64,000 nucleotides of DNA from Elymus sibiricus. Its lineage: Eukaryota; Streptophyta; Magnoliopsida; Poales; Poaceae. Shown here piece after piece: positions 54,651-64,000 of the stretch (positions are counted from its first letter, which is position 1; each line of letters begins with the position of its first letter). The DNA lies in contig CM077665.1 in NCBI GenBank assembly GCA_039707655.1, positions 444,849,531 to 444,913,530 on the forward strand, in the 5' to 3' direction. The position numbers and the translations under genes are program-made. The notes below the pieces were generated by a model, which worked only from the letters and a program-made list of their open reading frames with translations, ran no database searches and was not told where the DNA came from.

Positions 54651-55144
54651 CACTAGTAGAAAACAGGGCATCAGTCCCGGTTCCAGAGGGCCTTTAGTCC
54701 CGGTTATGCAACCGGGACTGAACAATCGGGACAAAAGATCCCAACTTTTAGTCCCGGTTGGGTTATGAACCGACACTAAAGGAGCTCCACGTGGCCGCTG
54801 TGGGCGCCCAGGTAGGAGGACCTCACCAACCGGGACTAGAAGGCAGCCACGCGTCAGCACCTGCGAGGCGCTATATTTTTTTGAAAGGAGGGGTTTAGGA
54901 GTTTTGGAGGGTTGAGGTGTTTCATTTTTATTTTTTGCTTTTCATTCAACTCGACGCTAGCTACTACATATAGCAATGAAGGAACCATTACATAACATCA
55001 TCATGATCAATATATAGAGAGAAGCGACCTCTCTTTCTCCGTGCTTGGTCGAACAACAAGTTTTCGTCTATCTATTCGACGCTACTACATATAGTACACG
55101 TTCATGCATATATACAATATAACATCTCTTACGATCCCTAATGT

Positions 55145-55302
55145 CTAATTACCAAAATCGCATCGGAAATCCCGATGGCATTCTCCGTCTGTAGGTATGA
55201 CATGCTCAACAAAGAATCCCGCCAATTCCTCTTGAATTGCTCGTATGCAATCAGTTGGTAGGAGTTCTTCCCGCTTCCGCCAGATCTGATTTAAAGAAGG
55301 GG

Positions 55303-55376
<74 letters not shown>

Positions 55377-56580
55377 CTCAACACAATTGAAGGTAATAAA
55401 ATAAAAATGTGAATATTGTTTACGTACTTCAAATTGTTCTGAAGATGTGCCCCGCTCAGAGGTCGAGTAGCGAATGAACTCGCAAATGTAGTATCCACAT
55501 AAATTATTCCCGGGTGCCTGCCACAAGCACTTTACGAGAATAGAGTTCAATCAAAATGATAATCAAGCATGATAATGGTATTGAAACTGGAATCAATGAG
55601 AGATGCACGGAACAAGCTAGTAGTACTTGCTTTGGGGTGTGAAAATCGCAGCTCCTTTGTCCATTCAATCCTAACCTGGTTGGTGAACTTTTTCCATGCC
55701 CGGCAAAGAAAATGATTACTTGATATTAGGAAATGAACGAAAGTTGCCGATATGGTGCGATAATGATTGAACTTACTTCTGGAGCATTTGACTCATGTCC
55801 GCCCACTCCTTAGGCTCTTTACATCTCGAGTCCATGACAATTACTCGTCCCTTGTCAAGCTGAATGGCTAGCAGAATAAAGTGGAACCTGCGCACGCATA
55901 ACTCATCAATTACACTTAACCTTGTAAGACAGTAACACTCACTGGAAGTTGTGAGGAAATAGTATTTTCCTTCTGTTTTGTGTCCAAGTAACGCCTTTAG
56001 CAAGTTTTTCTCTGTTTCATCGGGTTTTTTTGTAACATATATTCATTTACGGTATCTGGGTTAATGAACCCAATGTCATAGATTTGTCGTTTTTTGCATT
56101 CGAGGATCTACAATCTGCATAATATAGTGTGAGGATAAGTATACATGCAATGAACGAGCTGAGCTAGATACTTAATTACAGAAAAAAAATACTTACACAC
56201 AATAGAAACTGACGATAGTTTTGTCGAGGGCATCTTGATTGTATAACTGAAAAAATTCATCAAATTCAATGTACAACTCCTGGACTCCATTTAAGTAGTG
56301 CTCATTTTTAATTCCCACGAAGATACTGTTGGTCCCGTCCTTGCAGGCTTTCACGTACCATTCATGCAATTTTTTGCATTATCGTTGGTAGACGCAGGAG
56401 CTGTTCACGTCTAATGAGAGGCTTCTCGTGCTCGTATTTTAAGGCTACTACCTCAGCCTTTTCGAACTGTACCTCATCGCCTAAGTAATCACCAAGAGTG
56501 TAACCAGGATGAGTGGCCGCTACCCCCACCGGATCATTAGCGATATTGGCAAACACCTTGAGCGGGGGGCACGATTGTTT
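55145..56580 (-). pseudogene. Ulp1-type (C48) cysteine protease gene carried by CACTA
   Basis: Exon-sized coding pieces on minus: YTLGDYLGDEVQFEKAEVVA and KPLIRREQLLRLPTIMQKIA (56556-56362), then FVGIKNEHYLNGVQELYIEF, then RFHFILLAIQLDKGRVIVMD SR (about 55890-55820). Last come CLWQAPGNNLCGYYICEFIR (about 55530-55465) and IWRKREELLPTDCIRAIQEE to the end at 55145. The His (RFHF), Asp (VMDS), Gln (WQAP) and Cys (NNLCGYYIC) positions of the Ulp1 catalytic set are all present. Ulp1 enzymes remove SUMO; in transposons this domain is a known capture with unclear role. The (TA)n tract 55306-55372 falls in an intron. Exon joints were not fully resolved and a stop lies in the 56040 region, so it may be broken. 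Confidence 0.6.
55306..55372. repeat. (TA)n microsatellite
   Basis: About 33 TA units without interruption, in an intron of the Ulp1-type gene. Confidence 0.95.
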
Positions 56581-56607
56581 TTCCTGTTTGCCAAGCTGGG
56601 GAATTGT

Positions 56608-57459
56608 TTACCCACTTCTTGCAGCACTGCTACTTCCCGACCGGTTCACTTCATTAAATGTCTTTGCAATACAGCAGTCGTAGTGTGATCGCAGCTGAGG
56701 CGGTGGTGGTCGCTTAAGGGCATCCAGACAGCGCTTCGCTTTTACCGGATCTATTTTCTCCTTTGGATCTTTACGTTTCGGTGCAAGCTGGCATTTCACA
56801 TCGACAGCCACGATCTTTTTGGTTTCCTCCTCAGTCATGTCGTATGGTAACTTGGCAGGAGCCTTCTTGACGCTTGGACCTGCTCTAGATTTCTTCGTTG
56901 TTGTACTGCTAGCCGCCGGAGCGGCGGCGGTTCTCTTCCGCCGTTCTTGACGCGGTGGAGGAGGCGGAGTCCGCTGACGCGGCGGAGACACCTAAGGCGG
57001 CAAAGGATTCTGCTGAGGTGCCTCCTCCGGCGGAGTCCGCTGCCGCGGCGGAGACAGCTGAGGCGGCGGAGACGACTGAGGCAGCGGAGATAGAGCTGGA
57101 CTGTGAGGAGTCTGCTGACGCGGCGTCCATTGTGGAAGCACGATGTTTTCCTTTCTCCATAGAACGGTAGTCCTTACGGCATTTACCAGACGAGTCTCCC
57201 CTTCGCCTGTAGGTTACTCAAGGTCCAGCACCTCGAATCCGTTGGTAACTTCATCCACCCCGACAACAGCAAAGCCATCTAGAATCGGATTGCAATGGAA
57301 AGTTCCATCAGGTCTAGGAGGTAAGACATAGCCGACCGCCACCTTCAAGGTTAGGTTCATGCATTTCGCCATTAGCTCACAATGTTCCCTCTCCGTGATA
57401 TCATCCACGGGGTAGCGAGGAGCCGTGATATTAGGCCGAACGAGGTCCGTGGAAGCCAC
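56608..57459 (-). CDS. CACTA protein segment: conserved block and proline/alanine-rich linker
   Basis: On minus, 57459-57214 encodes ITAPRYPVDDITEREHCELM, AKCMNLTLKVAVGYVLPPRP and FHCNPILDGFAVVGVDEVTN, a block I associate with plant transposon proteins preceding Ulp1-type domains. A repetitive stretch follows (56909-57160), with gcggcggagac-type units encoding ASAVSAAAADSAGG-like or proline-rich runs depending on frame. Then 56991-56608 is PPRQRTPPPPPRQERRKRTA plus a basic segment KRKDPKEKIDPVKAKRCLDA. These look like exons of one protein linking the TNPD-like part to the Ulp1 domain; splice joints were not resolved. Confidence 0.4.
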
Positions 57460-57472
57460 ACTGCTTTTCCGC

Positions 57473-58852
57473 TTAGATGGTGGGGTAGCTTCGTGGGCAG
57501 TATCGAACGAAGGATCTTCGTTGTTGCTGAGATGGTGGGCCGATAGCTCGCTGACTGGTAATTGTATCTAGTTTCTTCTCCTGCAACGCTATTCTTTCTT
57601 CTAACTTCTGCAGCCGGTCTACTTCCCCTTTCTTCTTCCCTCGTCGGCTTCTATAACCAGTGATGTCGGGAAACCCATGCACCCACGGAACGGAGCCTGA
57701 TGTGCCTTGTGTTCGTCCAGGGTGTTCAGGATTATCGAGGGCGCGTGACAGCTCGTCCTTCTCTTTGTCGGGATGGAAACTCCCTTCCTTCACAGCCTTG
57801 ATTGCTTCCCGAATATTTTCCAGGGGTGTTCGAAGTTGAGCTTTCATGTAAACACACTTCCCTGTTTCTGGGTGCAAAATTCCCCCATGCCCGAAGAACC
57901 AAGTCCTTGCCCGTTCGGGCCTGTTCCATTTCTTTGGTTCGATATCTTTAGCAAGCAGGTCGTTCTCAGCTTTGTCCCACGTAGGCCGGGCCACCTTGTA
58001 GCCACCTGACCCCGTAACATGGAGATACTTCTTCTTTGCAGCATTTAGCTTATTTATCTCTGACCTTTTCTTAGCTTTCTCTGATTTCTTGTACGCCACA
58101 AATGCGGGCCAGTGATCTTTTATCTTCGCATATTGACCGGCGGCGAAATCTGGAGTCTTGTCTTTCTCGATGAACTGTACGTTCAAATTTTTCTTCCAGT
58201 TCTTGAATTGTTCTGCCATCTTCTTAAGAGCCCACACCTTGAATTTTCGCTGTATAACTGGGTTATTTGGATCCTCCTCTGGCGGTAGGCTGAAATTTGT
58301 CATGAGTGAGTTCCAAAGGTCATCGTTGCATCTATCGTCGACATAAGAATCTCAATTTTCCTTCGTCTTATTCCATTCTTGGATGCTGATCGGGATGCTG
58401 TCCCTAACAACAATTCCACACTGATATATAAATCGTTCTTGTGTCCGCTTGGGAAGAGTCGGTTTGCCATCTGGACCGACTTCTTCGATCGTGAACCTTT
58501 CATTCTCGTCCAACCTTTTCTTCGGGCCTCGTCTCCTTATAGAAGATTGGCTCGATCCGGAGGGCTAAAAGAAGAAAGAAGCCTTAATATATGTACATAC
58601 AAAACAATTAATGCATCTAGTCAGCAGAGACTTAATTAATATATATACCTCACCGGACTTTGCAACACTTAATGCTCCAACACCGCCGGAGCCGTCATCT
58701 TATCCCTCCATTCGATCACGGGAGTCGTCATCCTCTCTTCCCTCACCATCGGAGTGGTTGAGAAACGACAAGGCGATATCATCATCACCTCCGTCGCGGA
58801 TCATATGCCCCAAAATCTCTTCTTGCTCTATGTCTCTGTCGTGTGGATCCAT
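57473..58852 (-). pseudogene. TNPD-like CACTA protein
   Basis: Exon 1 starts MDPHDRDIEQEEILGHMIRD at 58852, is acidic, and meets a TAA near 58700 before its donor at 58648. Exon 2 (about 58560-57473) reads ERFTIEEVGPDGKPTLPKRT, FIYQCGIVVRDSIPISIQEW, a TGA near 58352, then LPPEEDPNNPVIQRKFKVWA, EQFKNWKKNLNVQFIEKDKT, KDHWPAFVAYKKSEKAKKRS and RARTWFFGHGGILHPETGKC. A lysine-rich coiled stretch follows. This is the standard En/Spm-type accessory protein of grass CACTA elements (TNPD-like), thought to help transposition. Two in-frame stops make this copy defective. Confidence 0.7.
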
Positions 58853-60480
58853 AGTTTCTGCAAATATTACAACATGGCAATATACAACCATGAGAGATAA
58901 GCTGTTTTCAGACTTAATGAAATCTGGGAATGCAAAACAGTAACATCATGATGACAACTTGAGAGGAAGATTGGGGCCTCCTCCAGCGATCGTCGGGGAC
59001 TCCTCCCCCCTCATGTCGAAGTTATACCGAAGTTATCGGGGTTATGTTTTAACGACCCCCCCCTCATGTTGAAGTTATACTCTGCGGACCGCGCGCCTCT
59101 CTCATGCCTGTCCGACGTGCAAATCTTGTTTTCATATGCCTCAAAATCAAATGGAAATTTCCTCTCACAACTCTCTATGGTTCCCAACAATCTAAAATCA
59201 TTCACTAATATTGATGTTGGGACTCGACTAAATATGCACCCCAAAGTGCAATCAACTATATAAGCCCACGGTGATCAAACACATACATGTTACAAAAATT
59301 TCTATGTTCACAAAAATATATAAGCCCGAGGGAAATTGAAAGGCGGAGGCTCACAAAGCGGGGGCGGCGTTGCACCGAAGTTATCGGGGTTATGTTTATA
59401 CAACAAATGGACACCTTTTGTCGAACAACCAAGTGACGATCAGGGACCAACAGCTCCAACGTCGACGATCACTCCACGGATGCAACACCACAAATCCTGT
59501 AATTCCACTGAGTGAAAAAAATTAGGTCACCACAAATATATAGAGCATCAGCACAGAAATAATATCATCAAATATACAGTTACACAGAAAATATATATAA
59601 TAACCTCATCAAGCATCAGCACAGAAAATTCATCAAAGCACAATTCACGTTATCATATATGCCTTCTCAAAATCCAATTTCAAAATAACCCCTTCTCCCT
59701 TCTTCCTCTTATATTCATCCAAGATTTCATGCATCAACATTTCCCCATCCATAATATTTCTTCTCTCAATAAAAGCATTTTGACAAAGAGAGATCAATTT
59801 ATTCATATAAGGAGAGATCCACATAGTCAGAGATTTTGGGAAGAACTTAAAGAGCACATGCAGAAGACAAAATGGGTCTAAATTGTTGGATAGTATCAGC
59901 ATCTGCACCCTGGGATATTATATTTATCACACCAAAATTAATCCTACTCACATCCAACATTCTACGTGGAAACAACAAAACAGGCCATAACATCCTTCTT
60001 GATAAAAGGCCAACATGTTTGATAGAATTGAACAGGAAATCTATCAATACATGCTACTTATTTTATTCCATGCTATCAATGACAATCCATATATCATCAT
60101 TAGGTACAACATATACATTGTTGGTCATATATAAGCTTTTAGTGATAAGATGTTCCAACAATGTTTCTAGGCTTGTTCCAACAATGTTCCAACAATCTGT
60201 TACATGCTTTTTGGATGACAATAGAGGAGACCCAAAGGAAGTAGCAGATCTTGAACCTTTTTGCACTAAATCTAAAGTAAAGATTTCAATTTTGGCATGA
60301 GAATATGCTCATGATTCAAATGAGCATTCAAAATTTCATAAAATGGGCATTAAAAATGGAGGAGAATATCATCAAAGATACAGAATACAACTAATATCTA
60401 TATAATCAAATCTAATATCTATATCGAAGCATAGAATACACCTAATATCTATATCATTAAAGCTACACAGAGAGAATTCA
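58853..60480. other. CACTA internal non-coding sequence
   Basis: Upstream of TNPD exon 1 on minus. It includes the related phrases ccctcatgtcgaagttatac (59009) and ccctcatgttgaagttatac (59071) near gttatcggggttatgttt (59033, 59379), so a short segment is repeated. Apart from the LINE fragment there is no coding signal. Confidence 0.5.
59645..59850 (-). pseudogene. L1-type LINE reverse transcriptase fragment
   Basis: On minus, ISPYMNKLISLCQNAFIERR, NIMDGEMLMHEILDEYKRKK and GEGVILKLDFEKAYMIT match the RT block that in L1-type elements reads LISPxQ-AFI-GR...LDGxxxxHE...FLKLDFEKAYD. It stops just after the first catalytic Asp position. No element ends were found; it is a decayed insertion inside the CACTA element. 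Confidence 0.7.
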
Positions 60481-60890
60481 TCAAAGCACAGAGAAATAAT
60501 ATGCAAACCTCAGCGGGGTGATGCCCCTCTCGAACCTTGATGGTGGCGACGGTGGACCTTGGCAGCGGCGTCGCGACGGTGACCTAGAGTGGTTTCCTCG
60601 ACGGCGGCACCGCCAAGAAGATCTGCGACGACGGTGCGCGAGTGCTTTCCTCGCCTCCACCAAGAAGATCCATGACGGTGGCGCGTGAGGACGTCGGAGA
60701 AGCGCGCGGACGTCGAGGGCGGACGTCGAGGGCACGGAGGGCGCGGGTGCTGCGGGTCGCCGGCAAAAACGGACAGCCTAACGACGTCGCGATGGAGAGG
60801 GCGGCGGCGGCTCAATCTGCTCCTCTGTTTCTTCGCGAAAATGGTGGTCGATTGGGAAGGGGAGAAGGCAGCAGTCATATATGCCAGGGA
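60481..60890 (-). other. GC-rich leader upstream of TNPD-like gene
   Basis: GC-rich sequence on minus ends in a likely donor after gaggtttgcat near 60500. It has a short frame MDLLGGGEESTRAPSSQIFL from 60676, followed by a stop. It is best read as the first exon or leader of the TNPD-like transcript, immediately downstream of the hairpin cluster. Confidence 0.35.
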
Positions 60891-60891
60891 C

Positions 60892-61083
60892 CTTTAGTCC
60901 CGGTTGTATCCACCAACCGGGACTAAAGGGTATTTAGTCCCGGTTGGTGGCTCCAACCGGGACTAAAGATGGCTTTGCGCGTGAACTTTCGCCCACTGCC
61001 GAAAAACCTTTAGTCCCGGTTGTAGCCACCAACCGGGACTAAAGGGTATTTAGTCCCGGTTGTTGGTCCAACCGGGACTAAAG
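60892..61083. repeat. Four tandem hairpins of tttagtcccggtt type
   Basis: Near-perfect inverted repeats at 60892-60928, 60933-60967, 61008-61044 and 61049-61083. Each is tttagtcccggttg, a 5-9 base loop, and caaccgggactaaa. They match the subterminal repeats at the left end (54679-54840) but lie in the middle of the element. Confidence 0.85.
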
Positions 61084-61110
61084 GGTTGGGTGCTGTGCCG
61101 GTGGAAGTTT

Positions 61111-61335
61111 AGTCCCACCCCGCTAGTTGAGGAGCACATCGACCGGCTTATAAGCCCCGCTGTGAGAGAGGCAGCACGAGCCTCTCTTCAAACTGAACAC
61201 GTGCCTGCTATGCGCTATTACTCTGCCCTGTTGGGCCCACTAGCAGATGCTCTACGGGCCTGCATCCTGGCAAGGTTGGGCTTCTAGTCGTATGCAGGCC
61301 GTGCAACACTGCCCAGTAGGCGGGCATTTTTTTTT
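61111..61335 (+). ncRNA. Possible short Pol III-type transcription unit
   Basis: agtcccaccccg at 61111-61122 resembles the plant snRNA upstream sequence element (RTCCCACATCG). ttataag follows at 61148-61154 after exactly 25 bases, close to the spacing described for Pol III-transcribed plant snRNA genes. About 175 bases further on is a run of nine T (61327-61335), a Pol III-type terminator. The intervening segment has a 9-bp stem ggcctgcat / atgcaggcc (61257-61265 with 61292-61300) and no ORF of note. A transcript of about 150 nt is predicted. It matches no snRNA I know. The same promoter pair occurs in the Copia LTR here without a nearby T run, so the unit is tentative. Confidence 0.3.
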
Positions 61336-61349
61336 ATTTCTTTCCTTTT

Positions 61350-61605
61350 TTTTGATATGTTGCACGTTTTTTCTGTTTTCATTTTGGATTTTGAAAAGAG
61401 TTTGAATATGAATAACTTCTGCACACTTTTATATAGTTTCTTGTTTGCTTGATTTGGACAGCTACAACTGCCTTTTTTTATATGTTGCACATTTTTTTCT
61501 GTTTTCATTTTGGATTTTGAAAAGAGTTTGAATATGAATAACTTCTGCATAGTTTTATATAGTTTCCTGTTATTGTTTGCTTGATTTGGACAGCTACAAC
61601 TGAAA
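61350..61605. repeat. Tandem duplication, about 125-bp period
   Basis: Two copies (from about 61355 and 61480) share atatgttgcac, ctgttttcattttggatttt, gaaaagagtttgaatatgaa, taacttctgca and gatttggacagctacaactg. The right copy has a few extra bases near its end. Confidence 0.85.
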
Positions 61606-61989
61606 ATTTTAGTTGCATAAATTTTATATAGTTTTAAGTTAATATTATTTTGATCATAACTAGAGTTTTATAAAAGCTTTTTAGTTGATTCTTTTTGCTA
61701 TTGAAGAATATTATAGTTTTAGTTGATCAAAACTAAAATTGTAGCATGTCACAAATGCCATATTTGATGATCTTGCCAAGTCTCATGGCTTGGAGAACAA
61801 GATAACATCATCAAATTCCCTCGAAACCATCTCTAAATATTTGCATCTCTCATTAATAAATAATTATTTCTAAAATCGTGTTTCAAATGCCAAAATTCCC
61901 TAGCTAGCTCTTACAAAGATTCCCTCCGGTTTGTCCGAAGTGGCACTTTCCAGCTATAAGTCCGGAAACTCACACTAGAGAGAAAGTGA
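61606..61989. other. AT-rich spacer in CACTA element
   Basis: No frame or repeat apart from loose tagttttatata-type similarity to the preceding duplication. It separates the possible RNA unit from the 3' end of TNP2. Confidence 0.5.
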
Positions 61990-64000
61990 TGGCGGTGAAG
62001 CCGGTCACATCCCAGAGTGGGATCTTTTGGGGTATAAAAATATTTCTTCATGTGTGTCCCTTGCTTATTGCACCGTAACCATGGATAATCTTCATCATTT
62101 AACAGGATGCTTGGGGCAGTCTTCACTCTGAAGGGAGGAATTTCATGAAACTTTTCATAATTTTCTCACATGTCTGTCTTGTCCTCCACTCCCACAATGT
62201 TTCTTTTCCCAGAAAGAACTATGTGGCGCTTTGGCTCATCGTGTGATGTATTCACTTCCTTATCTGTTCTTTTTTCGGTTTGGTAGACATGTCCTTCACA
62301 TAGAAAACCTGCGCCACATCATTGGCTAGGACGAATGGTTCGTCTGTGTACCCAAGATTGTTGAGATCCACTGTTGTCATTCCGTACTGCGGGTCTACCA
62401 TTACCCCGCCTCCTGTCATATTGACCCATTTGCACCGAAACAAAGGGACCTTAAAATCACGTCCATAGTCAAGTTCCCATATGGCATCTATGTAACCATA
62501 ATATGTGTCCTTTGCCCTATTGGTGTTTGCTGCATCAAAGCGGACACCACTGTTTTGGTTGGTGCTCTTTTTATCTTGGGCGATCGTTTAAAATGTATTC
62601 CCATTTATCTCGTACCCTTGGAAAGTCAATACAGTCAAAGATGGTGTCCTAGCCAAGCAGTACAACTCATCTCCAACAGTGGTGTTACCCATGAGATGTG
62701 TTTGCAACCAACCGCCGAAAGTCCCCATGTGTTCACGTGTAATCCAGTCGTCAGACTGCTCCAGGTGTTTGTAGCGTAGAATATTCTTGTGTTCATTGAT
62801 ATACGGGGCCACCAAGGTAGAATTTTGTATAACTATGTAGTGTGCTTGCGCCCAAGAATGCCCGTCCCTACATATTATTGAATTCGGTCCTAGCGTGCCT
62901 TTTCCACCCAGTCTCCCCTCATGCCGCGATTGAGGAACACCAATCGACTTAAGGTCGGGAATAAAGTCAACACAAAACTCAATAACCTCCTCTGTTTCAT
63001 GGCCCTTGGAGATGCTTCCTTCTGGCCTAGCGCGGTTACGAACATATTTCTTTAAGATTCCCATGAACCTGTCAAAGGGGAACATATTGTGTAGAAATAC
63101 AGGACCCAGAATGGCAATCTCTTCGACTAGGTGGACTAGGACGTGCGTCATAATATTGAAGAAGGATGGTGGGAACACCAACTCGAAACTAACAAGACAT
63201 TGGACCAAATCATTTTGTAACCTTGGTAGGTTTTCTGGATCGATTACCTTCTGAGAAATTGCATTGAGGAATGCACATAGCTTCACAATGGCTAATCGAA
63301 CATTTTCTGGTAGAAGCCCCCTCAATGCAACCGGAAGCAGTTGCATCATAATCACGTGGCAGTCATGAGACTTTAGATTCTGGAATTTTTTCTCTGCCAT
63401 ATTTATTATTCCCTTTATATTCGACGAGAAGCCAGACGGGACCTTGATACTGAGCAGGCATTCAAAAAAGATTTCCTTCTCTTCTTTGGTAAGAGCGTAG
63501 CTGGCAGGACCTTGATACTGCTTTGGATGCATGCCGTCTTTTTCGTGCATACGTTGCTGGTCCTCCCGTGCCTCCGGTGTATCTTTTGTCTTCCCATACA
63601 GGCCCAAGAAGCCTAGCAGGTTCATGCAAAGGTTCTTCGTCACGTGCATCACGTCGATTGCAGAGCGGACCTCTAGGACTTTCCAATATTCTAGCTCCCA
63701 AAATATAGATTTTTTCTTCCACATGGGGGCGTGTCCGTCATCGTCATTCGGAACAGATTGTCCGCCAAGACCCTTTCCAAAGATTACATGTAAATCCTTG
63801 ACCATATCAAGTATATCATCACCAGTACGGAGGACAGGCTTCTTTCGGTGATCTGCCTCACCTTTGAAATGCTTACCTTTCTTTCTTAAGGCATGATTGG
63901 TCGGAAGAAATCGACGATGTCCCAGGTACACATTCTTCTTGCATTTGTCCAAATATATAGTTGCATTCTCATATAAATAGTGCGTGCATGCATGGTATCC
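61990..64000 (-). pseudogene. TNP2-type CACTA transposase, C-terminal part, off the edge
   Basis: The minus frame is open from the window edge (YHACTHYLYENATIYL) to 62588. It shows the end of the transposase core (AIDVMHVTKNLCMNLLGFLG, carrying a conserved Asp), then FFECLLSIKVPSGFSSNIKG. The block HVLVHLVEEIAILGPVFLHN...FPFDRFMGILKKYVRNRARP follows, typical of the domain after TNP2 transposases. A TAA at 62588-62586 interrupts NGNTF|TIAQDKKSTNQNSG, where a Tyr codon is expected. The frame then continues through FRCKWVNMTGGGVMVDPQYG to a TGA near 62132 and on through KTAPSILLNDEDYPWLRCNK. The enzyme cuts and joins CACTA ends; the stops suggest this copy is inactive unless truncated protein suffices. 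Confidence 0.8.

Larger units (their letters stand above)
54651..64000. mobile_element. CACTA transposon, left end to window edge
   Basis: The left terminus CACTAGTAGAAAACAGGGC at 54651 is followed by subterminal copies of agtcccggtt and aaccgggact (54679-54840). Minus-strand genes follow: Ulp1-type protease, TNPD-like protein, and TNP2 transposase running off the right edge. The host is Gypsy B; the base triplet acc at 54648-54650 may be the 3-bp target duplication, which cannot be checked without the other end. A fragment of an L1-type LINE (59645-59850) and an extra cluster of subterminal-type hairpins (60892-61083) lie inside. All three genes contain damage or are partial. Confidence 0.8.

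Noticed and set aside
55305..55550. Frames encoding long Ile-Tyr repeats
   Set aside because: They are translations of the (TA)n microsatellite.
56955..57170. Plus-strand Ala/Glu-rich frame (71 codons) and minus Ser/Ala frame
   Set aside because: Both come from a ggcggaga-type repeat. The surrounding genes are on minus and the segment is better read as a linker of that protein.
1..64000. CRISPR arrays, rRNA and tRNA genes, bacterial operons
   Set aside because: No regularly spaced repeats, no rRNA signature and no cloverleaf-like A and B boxes were recognised. Primer sites resemble tRNA 3' ends only as expected for retrotransposons.

Overview
The window is a plant nuclear sequence, almost certainly a large grass genome of the wheat/barley type. 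It has nested LTR retrotransposons, CACTA, Harbinger-like and Stowaway-like DNA elements, an RTE-type LINE, GT-AG introns and plant TATA boxes. There is no prokaryotic organisation. Host-like genes are few and all look damaged or hypothetical; most of the window is mobile DNA.

Layout. 1-2185: intergenic sequence with one gene-like GC-rich island. 2186-4367: a 2.2 kb element with Harbinger-type ends and TTA target duplications, carrying a B3-domain gene and a divergent, broken second gene. 4480-14870: one multi-exon minus-strand gene for a protein with two tandem trypsin-fold domains that lack the catalytic residues. A 5 kb intron of this gene holds an RTE LINE with a clear target duplication, and another intron holds a Stowaway MITE. 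14866-21097: a Copia element inserted just upstream of that gene. 21655-31179: a Sirevirus-like element on the minus strand with gag and a large third ORF but no pol. 31196-31596: a small plus-strand gene with a TATA box. Before the two LTR insertions it would have lain head-to-head with the trypsin-fold gene, about 0.7 kb away.

32519-42840: a complete but inactivated Gypsy element (A), inserted in sequence that continues as a CACTA-like remnant (42841-44104). That remnant interrupts a Copia gag fragment. 45070 onward: a minus-strand Gypsy element (B), broken by a second Gypsy element (C, 48111-52947, with an internally deleted 3' end) and by a large CACTA element starting at 54651 and running off the right edge. 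The CACTA element carries a Ulp1-type protease, a TNPD-like gene and a TNP2 transposase, with four long hairpins and a possible short Pol III-type RNA gene between TNPD and TNP2.

Three signals deserve most attention. (1) The B3-carrying Harbinger-like element. (2) A GC-rich hairpin with compensatory base changes, shared by the LTRs of three Gypsy families and repeated in an LTR-like segment upstream of the third ORF; the Sirevirus-like element independently has an LTR-like promoter in front of its third ORF. (3) A snRNA-type USE plus TATA arrangement with identical 25-nt spacing in a Copia LTR and in the CACTA element, where it is followed by a T9 tract. All calls rest on reading the sequence and recall of protein families; no database search was run.
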